A stretch of 64,000 nucleotides of DNA, taken from an uncultured Caryophanales bacterium (GTDB lineage Bacteria; Bacillota_I; Bacilli_A; RFN20; CAG-449). Each line of letters opens with the position of its first letter. Position 1 is the stretch's first letter. A program made the position numbers and the translations under genes. Below, in pieces: positions 24,944 to 32,761 of the stretch. The DNA lies in contig CAMCEE010000002.1 in assembly GCA_945873815.1 (NCBI GenBank), positions 39,781 through 103,780 of the forward strand, read 5' to 3'. The notes under the pieces were generated by a model. It was given only the letters and a program-made list of their open reading frames with translations, made no database searches and was not told the origin of the DNA.

Positions 24944-25998
24944 GAAAAGAACTTCGCTTGCAAGAACCAAATAATGGTAAACACGTACTTGCATATGTTG
25001 TTGATTTGTTGATTGTAGTTACTTCAACTATAGCTCTATATTTTATTTTCCTATATGGGTTTTTTAATCCTGTTTATAAGTATAATGATTATAAAACTAA
25101 TAAAGAAGCATATTTAACTAAGTATTCACTTAATGCCGATTCAAATAAGGATTATAAGTTCTATGAAGAGAAAGTTCAAGATTTTTTCTTTGTTCACTTT
25201 AAGAATGAAATTGTTGAATCATATAAAAAAGGTGGTTTAGATTATTCGATTGAACATATTTATAATTTCAGCGTACTAAACTTACCTATTGAACCAACTA
25301 TAAATATTAATGAGAATACAATGTTTGTTTATCAAGCAAAACCGGATGGAAGCTTTGACGTTGATAAGGTGGCATTAACTAAAGTAGGTTCAGGTAAAAC
25401 ATATGAAAAGAATTTAAAGGATATATTCTATAACGCTTATAGTGTTTTACCTTCTTATTTAGAAAGTTATGTTCAAGAATATCGAGATGATTGTCGAGTA
25501 TTATCAACAATTGAAACTACTAATCGACTAGTTTCTGGAACAATATCGATTACAATATTTTATATTGTAATTCCATTAGTATCTAAGAATGGCACAACAA
25601 TTTTCCATAAGGTTGAAAAAATAGGATATGTTAATAAAAAAGAAGGATATTCAGTTAGTAAATGGAAATTAGTTATCAAACCGCTTATCATGTTTATACT
25701 TCCAGTGATTGGACTTATTGGATTCAGCAAATATTCGATAATAACTTTAATAATTCTACCATTCTTTATTGATTTTCTATTAATTATTTTTACAAATGAT
25801 CACACATCGCTTTCAGAAAAAATTCTAAAGGTAGAATGTGTCGATATGGAGAATTCTCTAATCTTTGCTTCTGAAGAGGAAGAAAAAATATATATAAATG
25901 CTGAGATTCAAGATCGAGAATATTTAGATAAATTAGAGAAAATCGCTTCAATAAGCGATAAAGCAATTGATGATAAAGAAAAGAAAGGAGATAGATAA
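24940..25998 (+). CDS. Second RDD-like membrane protein
   Basis: A paralogue-like partner of the preceding gene: GKHVLAYVVDLLIVVTSTIALYFIF at the N-terminus, a similar external insert (about residues 45-190), and a C-terminal membrane part (GYSVSKWKLVIKPLIMFILPVIGLIGF, FTNDHTSLSEKILKVECVDM) in which the usual R-x-x-H-D has become DHTSLSEKIL. The two probably form a heteromer, inferred from the four-base ATGA overlap and matching layout. The pullulanase gene starts one base after its stop, so the pair is co-transcribed with a surface glycosidase. Confidence 0.65.
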   Translation: MRKELRLQEPNNGKHVLAYVVDLLIVVTSTIALYFIFLYGFFNPVYKYNDYKTNKEAYLTKYSLNADSNKDYKFYEEKVQDFFFVHFKNEIVESYKKGGLDYSIEHIYNFSVLNLPIEPTININENTMFVYQAKPDGSFDVDKVALTKVGSGKTYEKNLKDIFYNAYSVLPSYLESYVQEYRDDCRVLSTIETTNRLVSGTISITIFYIVIPLVSKNGTTIFHKVEKIGYVNKKEGYSVSKWKLVIKPLIMFILPVIGLIGFSKYSIITLIILPFFIDFLLIIFTNDHTSLSEKILKVECVDMENSLIFASEEEEKIYINAEIQDREYLDKLEKIASISDKAIDDKEKKGDR

Positions 25999-25999
25999 A

Positions 26000-28705
26000 A
26001 TGGGAAAAAATATCAAAAAAATATCATTAGTTTGTTTGCTGGCAGTTACTGCGTTAGTTGGTTGCGGAGGAAAAGAAAATGATTCACTTTCATCATCAAG
26101 TGAAAGTAAACCATCATCTGTAACATCTTCCAAACCAGCAGGAGAAAGGGATGTTGATTATCCAAGAGAAATCCCTGTGTTAGGAGAAGATTCAATTCAA
26201 ATTCATTATCAAAGAGAGGATAATCAATATAAGAAATGGGCACTATGGATGTGGGATAATGTCGTCGGTACTGGATTCCACTATGCGTTCAATTATCAAG
26301 ATGATTATGGTGTTATTGCAAGCTATCCTTTATCAACATTTGGAACAGATCCAGCAACTAGCCAATTAGGATTCATTGTCAAAATTGGAGATAATGACAC
26401 TTGGACTGGTAAAGATGTTGATGATGATAGATTTATTGATTTTTCAAATCTAGAGAAAGATGCAAATGGTGTATATCATGTATATATCGTTTCGGGGGAT
26501 AAGAATGTGTATATAAATGCAGATAAAAAAGAAGTAGAAGCAATCACGACATGTAAATTTATGTATGAATCTGCTACAAACACTTATAAAATTTTTACAT
26601 ATGCAAATTTACCATTAAGTCATTATAAGATTACAAAGAATGGCGATGTAATTAAAGAAGAAAACTTAGATGGCAAAAAAAGTATCCACTCATATTTTGA
26701 AGCAGGTGAAGAACCAGATATTACAGCAAAATATGAAATAGAAGTTACTTTTGCTGAAACAGGTAATAAGCTTTCTGCTTCTCCAAGTAACAATGTCCTT
26801 TATCAAATGAAATCATTTAATGATAAGTATTATTATGATGGAGAATTAGGTGCAATTTATACTGCTAGTGAAACAACATTTAAGGTATGGTCTCCAGTTT
26901 CATCAAAGATTGTATTAAAAATATATGAATCAGGAACTCCTGTACGTGTCGATGCAGAAAAAGGAAATGATACAGTTATTAAAACAGTAGAAATGACTAA
27001 AGGTGAAAAAGGAGTCTTTAGTGCAACTGTTAGTGGAGATTTGGAAGGTAAGTATTATACATATGAAGTATTCAATGCATTAAATGATGGTGTCGAGGTT
27101 GTTGACCCATATGCAAAGAGTGCTGGAGTTAATGGCTTAAGAGGAATGATTGTTGATTTTGCAAAGACAAATCCAGTTGGATGGGATGAAACTACTGTCA
27201 ATGATATTCCTACAACTGCATTAACCGTTTATGAAACTCACGTCGCAGACGTTACTTCATCTACTTCATGGAATGGTAGGACAGAAAACGCTAAAAAGTA
27301 TTTAGGGTTGATTGAAGAGGGAACTAAATATAAAAATACAATTGCAACAGGATTTGATCACATTAAGGAATTAGGTGTTAACGCTGTTCAATTATTACCA
27401 ATCTTTGATCATGCAAATGATGAAATTAATACTGAATTTAACTGGGGTTATAATCCAGCAAATTACAATGTATTAGAAGGTTCATATTCTTCTAATCCTT
27501 ATGATGGTTATACACGTATTAGAGAATTTAAACAAGTTGTTCAAAAGTATTCTCAAAACGGAATTAATATTATTATGGACGTTGTTTATAATCACGTAAA
27601 CGGCGTTAAAGGTTCTAATTTTGATGTATTAATGCCTGAATATTATTTCAGATATGATGGAACTGGAACATTAACAAATGGTTCTGGTTGTGGAAATGAA
27701 ACAGCTTCAGAAAACAAGATGGTTCAAAAATTTATTATTGACTCAACAGAATTCTTGGCAAGAGAATATAAACTTGGTGGTTTTAGATTTGACTTAATGG
27801 GATTACATGATGTTGAAACAATGAATAAAGTATCAAAGAACTTAAAAGATAATGTCAATAAAACTATTTCAGTTTATGGTGAACCATGGACTGGAGGCAC
27901 TTCAGGTATCTCAAATAGTGTAAAACCTGCAACTCAAGCAAATGCAAATTATCTTGAAGGTGTTGGACAATTTAATGATCAAATGAGAGACGCATTGATT
28001 AAAGGAGGCTTATCTGCTGCTTCAGAGAGAGGATGGGTTACATCTGTAGGAGTTCCAGGTAAAACGGATGTTGATAGAATAGTAGCAGGATTAAAAGGTA
28101 TTACTGCAGGAACAACACAAATCAAAGATCCTGAAAAGAGCGTTAATTATGTTACATGTCATGATAACTTCACTTTATATGATAGAATCACTGCAGCAGG
28201 AATTAAAGATGAAGCAACAATTAAGAATATGGCAATGCTTGCAAATTCAGTCGTCTTTACTGCAGAAGGTACAACTTTCATGCTTGCAGGTGAAGAAATG
28301 CTTAGAACTAAGGGTGGAGATTCTAACTCATATAAGTCTTCTTATGAAGTAAATGAATTAGATTATAGTAAACTTGAAAATCCTGAAATAATGAAAATAT
28401 TCGAGAACTACAAGAAATTAATTGAATATAAGAAAACTACTGCTGCTTTACATTTAAATAAACAAGGCGTTGAAAGTTCAATGAAAGTGGAAGCATTAGA
28501 TAATGGATCAATGATTAAATATACTCTATCTGATGTTAATGCTGATTATATTGTTATCCATACTAATGGATATGAAACAAATCATACTCCTGTTGAATTA
28601 ACCGGATATACATTGTTCTTAGATACAACTAATACATTATCTGGAAACCTTGGAAGTGTTACTCCAAATGCATATCAAACTATTATTGCTAAAAAGGCAA
28701 AATAA
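26000..28705 (+). CDS. pulA: Type I pullulanase lipoprotein (GH13_14)
   Basis: A 901-residue surface enzyme that cuts alpha-1,6 branches in pullulan and starch. Order: lipobox (LVGCG), a serine-rich linker, a pullulanase-associated/CBM41-type domain (IHYQREDNQYKKWALWMWDN), a CBM48-type domain (YTASETTFKVWSPVSSKIVLKIY), then the GH13 core. The type I signature FNWGYNPANYN is at about residue 480, nucleophile in GFRFDLMGLHD (about 594), acid/base in VYGEPWTGG (about 625) and CHDNFTLYD (about 720). ATG 26000 with AAAGGAG upstream replaces the ORF-track start at 25967. It would feed the maltodextrin importer encoded upstream. Confidence 0.95.
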   Translation: MGKNIKKISLVCLLAVTALVGCGGKENDSLSSSSESKPSSVTSSKPAGERDVDYPREIPVLGEDSIQIHYQREDNQYKKWALWMWDNVVGTGFHYAFNYQDDYGVIASYPLSTFGTDPATSQLGFIVKIGDNDTWTGKDVDDDRFIDFSNLEKDANGVYHVYIVSGDKNVYINADKKEVEAITTCKFMYESATNTYKIFTYANLPLSHYKITKNGDVIKEENLDGKKSIHSYFEAGEEPDITAKYEIEVTFAETGNKLSASPSNNVLYQMKSFNDKYYYDGELGAIYTASETTFKVWSPVSSKIVLKIYESGTPVRVDAEKGNDTVIKTVEMTKGEKGVFSATVSGDLEGKYYTYEVFNALNDGVEVVDPYAKSAGVNGLRGMIVDFAKTNPVGWDETTVNDIPTTALTVYETHVADVTSSTSWNGRTENAKKYLGLIEEGTKYKNTIATGFDHIKELGVNAVQLLPIFDHANDEINTEFNWGYNPANYNVLEGSYSSNPYDGYTRIREFKQVVQKYSQNGINIIMDVVYNHVNGVKGSNFDVLMPEYYFRYDGTGTLTNGSGCGNETASENKMVQKFIIDSTEFLAREYKLGGFRFDLMGLHDVETMNKVSKNLKDNVNKTISVYGEPWTGGTSGISNSVKPATQANANYLEGVGQFNDQMRDALIKGGLSAASERGWVTSVGVPGKTDVDRIVAGLKGITAGTTQIKDPEKSVNYVTCHDNFTLYDRITAAGIKDEATIKNMAMLANSVVFTAEGTTFMLAGEEMLRTKGGDSNSYKSSYEVNELDYSKLENPEIMKIFENYKKLIEYKKTTAALHLNKQGVESSMKVEALDNGSMIKYTLSDVNADYIVIHTNGYETNHTPVELTGYTLFLDTTNTLSGNLGSVTPNAYQTIIAKKAK

Positions 28706-29054
28706 TTTAAACTCTGGAAAATGAGCGTTAAGAGATAGTATTCATACTATTAAAAGTTTTCTTTTACTAGGGATACATTGCAAACTTAATCGGTTATATT
28801 AGTTCTAATTTAGCTTAAAGTCCGATGAAAAAAATGTAAAATCTAATGGGGTGTTCAGAGTTCATCTGACACCCTTTTTTAGTGTGCGATATGTAATAAT
28901 AAAGAAAATATTATATTATTTATAATAAGAATTTTTTCCTTTATTTGGATATTATTCAGATTCGAAAACTTATTAAAATAAGTATTAATTATTGTTATTT
29001 TTTGAAGAGCCTCCTTTAATTGCAAACAAACGAAACATAGCTTCGTATCGTTAA
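28706..29054 (+). other. Intergenic region with pullulanase terminator
   Basis: No gene supported. A small hairpin (TAGTAT/ATACTA, near 28735-28750) and the strong terminator described separately are present; the remainder up to the glycosidase fragment is AT-rich without recognisable content. Confidence 0.5.
28849..28880 (+). terminator. Intrinsic terminator downstream of the pullulanase gene
   Basis: GGGTGT-(T)-CAGA-GTTCA-TCTG-ACACCC followed by six T, about 145 bases after the stop codon. Confidence 0.85.
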
Positions 29055-29240
29055 GAATATGGTGTACTTAATAGAGCATACCCAATTTCAAGTATTAATG
29101 GATTAAAAGAGATTAAAACTGGATTTGAAAAATATGGAATTGGAAGAGCAATATGGAGTTACAAAGAAATGGATTTTGGGATAATTGGAAAACATTACGA
29201 AGCTGTTCTCCCTGAATTGATTAAGTATTTTTATTTTAGT
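29055..29240 (+). pseudogene. Remnant of a glycoside hydrolase (GH5-like) C-terminus
   Basis: Reading from just after a stop at 29052, the frame gives EYGVLNRAYP, then a helix with KTGFEKYGIGRAIWSYKEMDFGII, ending ELIKYF. The E-Y-G-V start resembles the nucleophile strand of cellulase-like GH5 enzymes, and the WSYKEMDFG segment their last barrel strand. The rest of the gene is missing upstream and there is no start codon or ribosome site. The fragment ends about 135 bases before the IS66 element, which suggests a larger gene lost by deletion near the insertion. Family call is tentative. Confidence 0.5.
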
Positions 29241-29375
29241 ATAGAGGGTCCAATTCCACCTGGTGTTATTTGGTGGATAAGAAACATAAAAATGAAGAGA
29301 TTTACTCATTTCTTCATTTATTTTATTTGCGTATGCGTCAATTCTAGATATTTTTCAGTCTAGACAAAAGTATCC

Positions 29376-29398
29376 GTAAAAGATTTCCAGACTTGAAC
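29376..29398. repeat. IS66 left terminal inverted repeat
   Basis: GTAAAAGATTTCC followed by AGACTTGAAC; matches the right end with one mismatch over 23 bases. Confidence 0.85.
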
Positions 29399-29405
29399 TG
29401 ATGAA

Positions 29406-30944
29406 CTACGAAAGATTATATAGTTTGGAAATATTCCAAGGCAAAAGGCTATCTAACTCATCATTAGACATATTCGGTTTAATTAATTCTAAAACTTTGG
29501 CAATGTATTTTTCAGAATCTAATAAATTAGCCCTTGATGTTTGTTGAAGAGAAAAGATAATCGCAGATGAAGAAGCTCCATCAGTAGTTGCATTAAATAA
29601 AAAGTTTTTTCTTGCAATAACAAATGGTTTAATCGCTCTTTCAGAAATATTATTTGTCATTTCGATATGTCCATCTTCTAAATATGTAGTAAATTCTTTC
29701 CAATGATTTAATAAATAATTTTTAGCTTTTCCAAGTGCAGATTCTGGAATAGCATTTATATTTTCAGCATATTTCTTTACATCATTTAAAAGTTCTAAAT
29801 ATTTTTCATTATTTCTTTCTTCACGAATTTGATGAGGTAAATATTTATTTTTTCTCATTATTTCTTCAATATGGAATAACTTATCAATTCTTTGTACCAT
29901 ACCATATGCTTTTGATTCTTTTAATTGTTCAGGTTTTAATGTTTTTACAATTTCATAGAATTTTCTTCTTGCGTGTGCCCAACAATAACAATTCTTTACA
30001 TTTTCGATATCATTATATCCTTGATATGCATCGGTAAGTAAATAGCCTTTAAATCCTTTTAATATTGCTTTTGGATTCTCTTTTGATCGACTCTTTTGAA
30101 ATTCATAATAATAAATTGGTTGATCATAATAGCTAGTTACATATACCCACATATAACATTTACTTTTATCATTTACATCTAATACTCTTAATGTTGTTTC
30201 ATCCGCGCATAAGCATTTACTTTTGGTGTTTAATAAATGAATTTTTAACCTCTGATATAATGGTTCTAATAGGTCTGTCGCTCTTAATTGATAATTGCAT
30301 AAATCTTGTCTTGATAGTTTTATTCCATTATCAAAAAAATATTCACTTTGTCGATAATATGGTATTCCTATTAAAAATTTATTAGTCATAATCGCAGATG
30401 CTAAAGATGGTGTACATATTGAATGAGGGAATACATCATCTTTTATTTTTTGATATATTTTATTACATTTTTGGCACGCTTTTTTCTTACTTATAACTTT
30501 TGTTACTATTAATTTTGATGGCTCATAATCTAACTTATAAGTTATATCTTCACCAACTGAAATTAAAGTCTCTCCACAGGTAGAGCAGATTTCTTCTTCA
30601 GGTTCTAAAACAATTTCTTTGCTTACATGTTTTTCTAAATATTCATAGTCAAAATTCTTAGACCCTTGCTTCCTACCTCTTTTTTTAGCATTACTTTCCG
30701 CTTCATTAAATTCATTATGAACTTTGGTATGCTCACTTTTAGGACTAAACTGTCTAACTCTTGATAAAATATTTTTTTCTTTTAAAGCTTCGATCTCTTT
30801 TAATTGTTCATTAATTTTAATCTGCATCGCTTTAAATTTTGCTTCGTATTCTTCTTTTAATTTATCGAAATTTTCCTCTTTTTTTAAGAGTAATTTTATT
30901 AGTTCTTCTTTGCTTAATTTTTGGTAATTTTCTTCTTTTTCCAT
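29406..30944 (-). CDS. tnpC: IS66 transposase TnpC
   Basis: About 512 residues in the IS66 order: an N-terminal coiled region (KLSKEELIKLLLKKEENFDKLKEEYEAKF), a zinc-finger-like segment with CSTCGETL and CQKCNKI, then the DDE catalytic core (CADETTLRVL, YLLTDAYQGYNDIENVKNCYCWAHARRKFYE, and the last acidic residue near NNISERAIKPFVIARKNFLF). The protein cuts and joins the element ends. ATG 30944 is preferred because the upstream ATG 30983 lies inside a terminator-like hairpin; a TGCTATAAT element ends six bases before 30944, so translation may be leaderless. Confidence 0.9.
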   Translation of the reverse strand: MEKEENYQKLSKEELIKLLLKKEENFDKLKEEYEAKFKAMQIKINEQLKEIEALKEKNILSRVRQFSPKSEHTKVHNEFNEAESNAKKRGRKQGSKNFDYEYLEKHVSKEIVLEPEEEICSTCGETLISVGEDITYKLDYEPSKLIVTKVISKKKACQKCNKIYQKIKDDVFPHSICTPSLASAIMTNKFLIGIPYYRQSEYFFDNGIKLSRQDLCNYQLRATDLLEPLYQRLKIHLLNTKSKCLCADETTLRVLDVNDKSKCYMWVYVTSYYDQPIYYYEFQKSRSKENPKAILKGFKGYLLTDAYQGYNDIENVKNCYCWAHARRKFYEIVKTLKPEQLKESKAYGMVQRIDKLFHIEEIMRKNKYLPHQIREERNNEKYLELLNDVKKYAENINAIPESALGKAKNYLLNHWKEFTTYLEDGHIEMTNNISERAIKPFVIARKNFLFNATTDGASSSAIIFSLQQTSRANLLDSEKYIAKVLELIKPNMSNDELDSLLPWNISKLYNLS

Positions 30945-30950
30945 ACTATT

Positions 30951-30959
30951 ATTATAGCA
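30951..30959 (-). promoter_or_regulatory. Extended -10 element before tnpC
   Basis: Minus-strand TGCTATAAT, six bases before the tnpC ATG, with no ribosome site in between. Confidence 0.5.
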
Positions 30960-30960
30960 A

Positions 30961-30986
30961 AAAATGCCCGCTTTTTCGAGCATTTT
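30961..30986 (-). terminator. Terminator-like hairpin between tnpB and tnpC
   Basis: AAAATGC-C-CG pairs with CG-A-GCATTTT (one mismatch), followed on the minus strand by TTTTTT. It would stop tnpAB transcripts before tnpC. Confidence 0.65.
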
Positions 30987-30995
30987 TTATGTTTT

Positions 30996-31340
30996 TTAAT
31001 ACAAATCTTTATATCTTTTTTTATTCTGATTTTTGATTACTTTTAACCCTAATAATAGCCATGTTAATTGTTCTTTATTGATGTTCATGGCCTCTTTTAA
31101 ATCCTTTGGCCAGCCATATCTTGATTCATCTAATCTTTTTAAATATACCCATGTTCCTGTTTCATCTTTTTCATATATCTTTATCATCTTTTCTTTCCTA
31201 TTACAAAATAAGAATAATTTATGTAAATGATCTTCTTTTTCTAGTTCTCCAACCAAATAACTTAATGCATTCATTCCTTTTCTTAAATCAGTACTACCCG
31301 GATATAAATATACTTTATCTATTGTTTCTAAATCTATCAT
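30996..31340 (-). CDS. tnpB: IS66 accessory protein TnpB
   Basis: A 114-residue IS66 Orf2 protein with the family segments VYLYPGSTDLRKGMNALSYLV, LFLFCNRKEKMIKIYEKDETGTWVYLKRLD and the late INKEQLTWLLLGL. It is required with TnpA and TnpC for IS66 transposition, though its biochemical role is unclear (it is not the IS200/IS605-type TnpB). Its start overlaps the tnpA stop by four bases. Confidence 0.92.
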   Translation of the reverse strand: MIDLETIDKVYLYPGSTDLRKGMNALSYLVGELEKEDHLHKLFLFCNRKEKMIKIYEKDETGTWVYLKRLDESRYGWPKDLKEAMNINKEQLTWLLLGLKVIKNQNKKRYKDLY

Positions 31341-31678
31341 TTCAACATCTCCAATACTTGATTTAGTTTTTGAATTTCACAGATGATTTTATATCCTTTA
31401 TATTCGATTATTGCTGTATTTGCTGTTTCATATCGATATATTGGCTTGTGTTTTGTTTCTTTCATCGGTCTTAAAATTTCAACAAAATCTCTTTCTTTGG
31501 TTGGCTTTTCTTTTGTCTTTAATTCTTTTTCTACAATAAATCCATATTTGCATTTCCATCCCCATAAAGTTGATTTACTTATCCCAAGTTCTTGACATAA
31601 TGCTTTTTGGCTCTCTCCTGCACATATTCGCTTTACTGCTTGGATTTTGAATCCTTCTAAATATTCATTGCATTTCAT
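31337..31678 (-). CDS. tnpA: IS66 accessory protein TnpA (helix-turn-helix)
   Basis: A 113-residue IS66 Orf1 protein: an N-terminal helix-turn-helix of the IS3/IS66 type (FKIQAVKRICAGESQKALCQELGISKSTLWGWKCKYG) and a short C-terminal strand region (TAIIEYKGYKIICEI). It probably binds the element ends. AGGAGGAGA precedes the ATG just inside the right inverted repeat. First gene of the element. Confidence 0.9.
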   Translation of the reverse strand: MKCNEYLEGFKIQAVKRICAGESQKALCQELGISKSTLWGWKCKYGFIVEKELKTKEKPTKERDFVEILRPMKETKHKPIYRYETANTAIIEYKGYKIICEIQKLNQVLEMLK

Positions 31679-31723
31679 TTTTGCTTCTCCTCCTGACTTT
31701 ATTCTAGTTCAAGAGGTTTTTTG

Positions 31724-31746
31724 GTTCGAGTCTGGAAATCTTTTAC
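31724..31746. repeat. IS66 right terminal inverted repeat
   Basis: GTTCGAGTCTGG followed by AAATCTTTTAC, the inverted copy of the left end with one mismatch. Confidence 0.85.
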
Positions 31747-31793
31747 GTTTACAGACAAAAAAAGAGTAAGTTATAATGAAATTTTACAAAAAA

Positions 31794-31814
31794 AGAAGTA
31801 GTTTTACTACTTCT
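31794..31814 (-). terminator. Terminator of the tRNA-Asp/tRNA-Phe unit
   Basis: AGAAGTAGT-TTT-ACTACTTCT, followed on the minus strand by seven T. Confidence 0.88.
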
Positions 31815-31824
31815 ATTTATTTAA

Positions 31825-31900
31825 TGGTGGCCCAGGCCGGAATCGAACCGGCGACACAGGGATTTTCAGTCCCTTGCTCTACCAACTGAGCTACCGGGCC
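31825..31900 (-). tRNA. tRNA-Phe (GAA)
   Basis: 76 bases with encoded CCA; anticodon GAA in GGGACTGAAAATCCC, acceptor GGCCCGG/CTGGGCC, T loop GGTTCGATTCC. It is the second tRNA of a two-gene unit. Confidence 0.97.
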
Positions 31901-31905
31901 ATCAA

Positions 31906-31981
31906 TGGCGGACCAGACGAGAATCGAACTCGCGATCTTCTCCGTGACAGGGAGACATGTTAACCGCTACACCACTGGTCC
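31906..31981 (-). tRNA. tRNA-Asp (GTC)
   Basis: 76 bases with encoded CCA; anticodon GTC in CTCCCTGTCACGGAG, acceptor GGACCAG/CTGGTCC with discriminator G, T loop AGTTCGATTCT. Five bases separate it from tRNA-Phe. Confidence 0.97.
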
Positions 31982-32000
31982 ACTTGTGCATTGCTTTATT

Positions 32001-32029
32001 ATTATTACTAAAATTCATATAAAATGCAA
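32001..32029 (-). promoter_or_regulatory. Candidate promoter of the tRNA unit
   Basis: Minus-strand TTGCAT, 17 bases, AATAAT, 20 bases upstream of tRNA-Asp. Confidence 0.5.
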
Positions 32030-32186
32030 GTGTTTTTTTTATGATTTTTATATTTTTAATTTTTACATTTTATAAAGCGCCTTAATTCGGCTTTTTCTTG
32101 ATTAATAGATTTCTATACTTATAGTATAGTTGACTTAATTTTATATTTTCTATATTATGATTATATGAAAAAAAGAAAGGATTAGT

Positions 32187-32756
32187 ATGAAAAATAGAGA
32201 TATATTTAAAGAATGTCCTAGATATCAAAATAAAGTGCTTTGTTTTAGAAAAATATCAAGAAACGATTTAGATGATCTTTATGAAGTTTATTCGGATGTT
32301 AATTCTGTTCCTTTCTTTAACTCAGATGGGTGTAATGGTGATACATTTTATTATGACACAAGAGAAAAGATGAAAAACGCTATTAAGTTTTGGTGCGATG
32401 CTTTTAAAAATGGATGGTTTGCTAGGATTACAATAATCGATAGGATGAATAACAAAGCTATTGGGACTCTTGAAATATGCCTTAGAAAATCTGTTGATAG
32501 TTTCGATAATTGTGTAATCGTTCGCATCGATTTAAAAAGTGAATATGAAAGATATGATATAATTGATTCAGTCATCAAAACTTCTATTCCCAAAATTATA
32601 GAATGTTATGGGAAAAGGAAAATAATAACTAAAGGATTTGATAAGTCGTTAGAAAGGACCAAGGCATTAATAGATAATAGTTTCTATTTATCAAAAAGAA
32701 AACTTATTGCAAATGATAATAAAGAATATGGTAACTATTATGTTTTAAAGGCGTAG
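32187..32756 (+). CDS. GNAT-like acetyltransferase (RimJ/RimL type)
   Basis: 189 residues. LCFRKISRNDLDDLYEVYSDVNSVPFFNSD at the N-terminus and FARITIIDRMNNKAIGTLEICLR in the middle follow the RimJ/RimL-type GNAT layout (R-x-x-x-x-D-x-x-x-x-Y, then a strand with IG). The usual acetyl-CoA loop (Q/R-x-x-G-x-G/A) is not clear; SEYERYDIIDSVIKT occupies its place, so binding may be altered. Substrate unknown. GAAAGGA precedes the ATG. The tandem-PAS gene starts five bases after its stop, so the two are likely co-transcribed. Confidence 0.65.
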   Translation: MKNRDIFKECPRYQNKVLCFRKISRNDLDDLYEVYSDVNSVPFFNSDGCNGDTFYYDTREKMKNAIKFWCDAFKNGWFARITIIDRMNNKAIGTLEICLRKSVDSFDNCVIVRIDLKSEYERYDIIDSVIKTSIPKIIECYGKRKIITKGFDKSLERTKALIDNSFYLSKRKLIANDNKEYGNYYVLKA

Positions 32757-32761
32757 ATTAT

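Larger units (their letters stand above)
29376..31746 (-). mobile_element. IS66-family insertion sequence, apparently complete
   Basis: A 2371-base element with terminal inverted repeats beginning GTAA and the three-gene tnpA-tnpB-tnpC set of the IS66 family, all on the minus strand and all open. No 8-base target duplication is seen (left flank AAGTATCC, right flank GTTTACAG). Confidence 0.9.

Noticed and set aside
29169-29363. 64-residue ORF starting at ATG 29169 as a real gene.
   Set aside because: It starts in the middle of a glycosidase-like reading frame and ends in unrelated sequence by the IS end; better described as a remnant.
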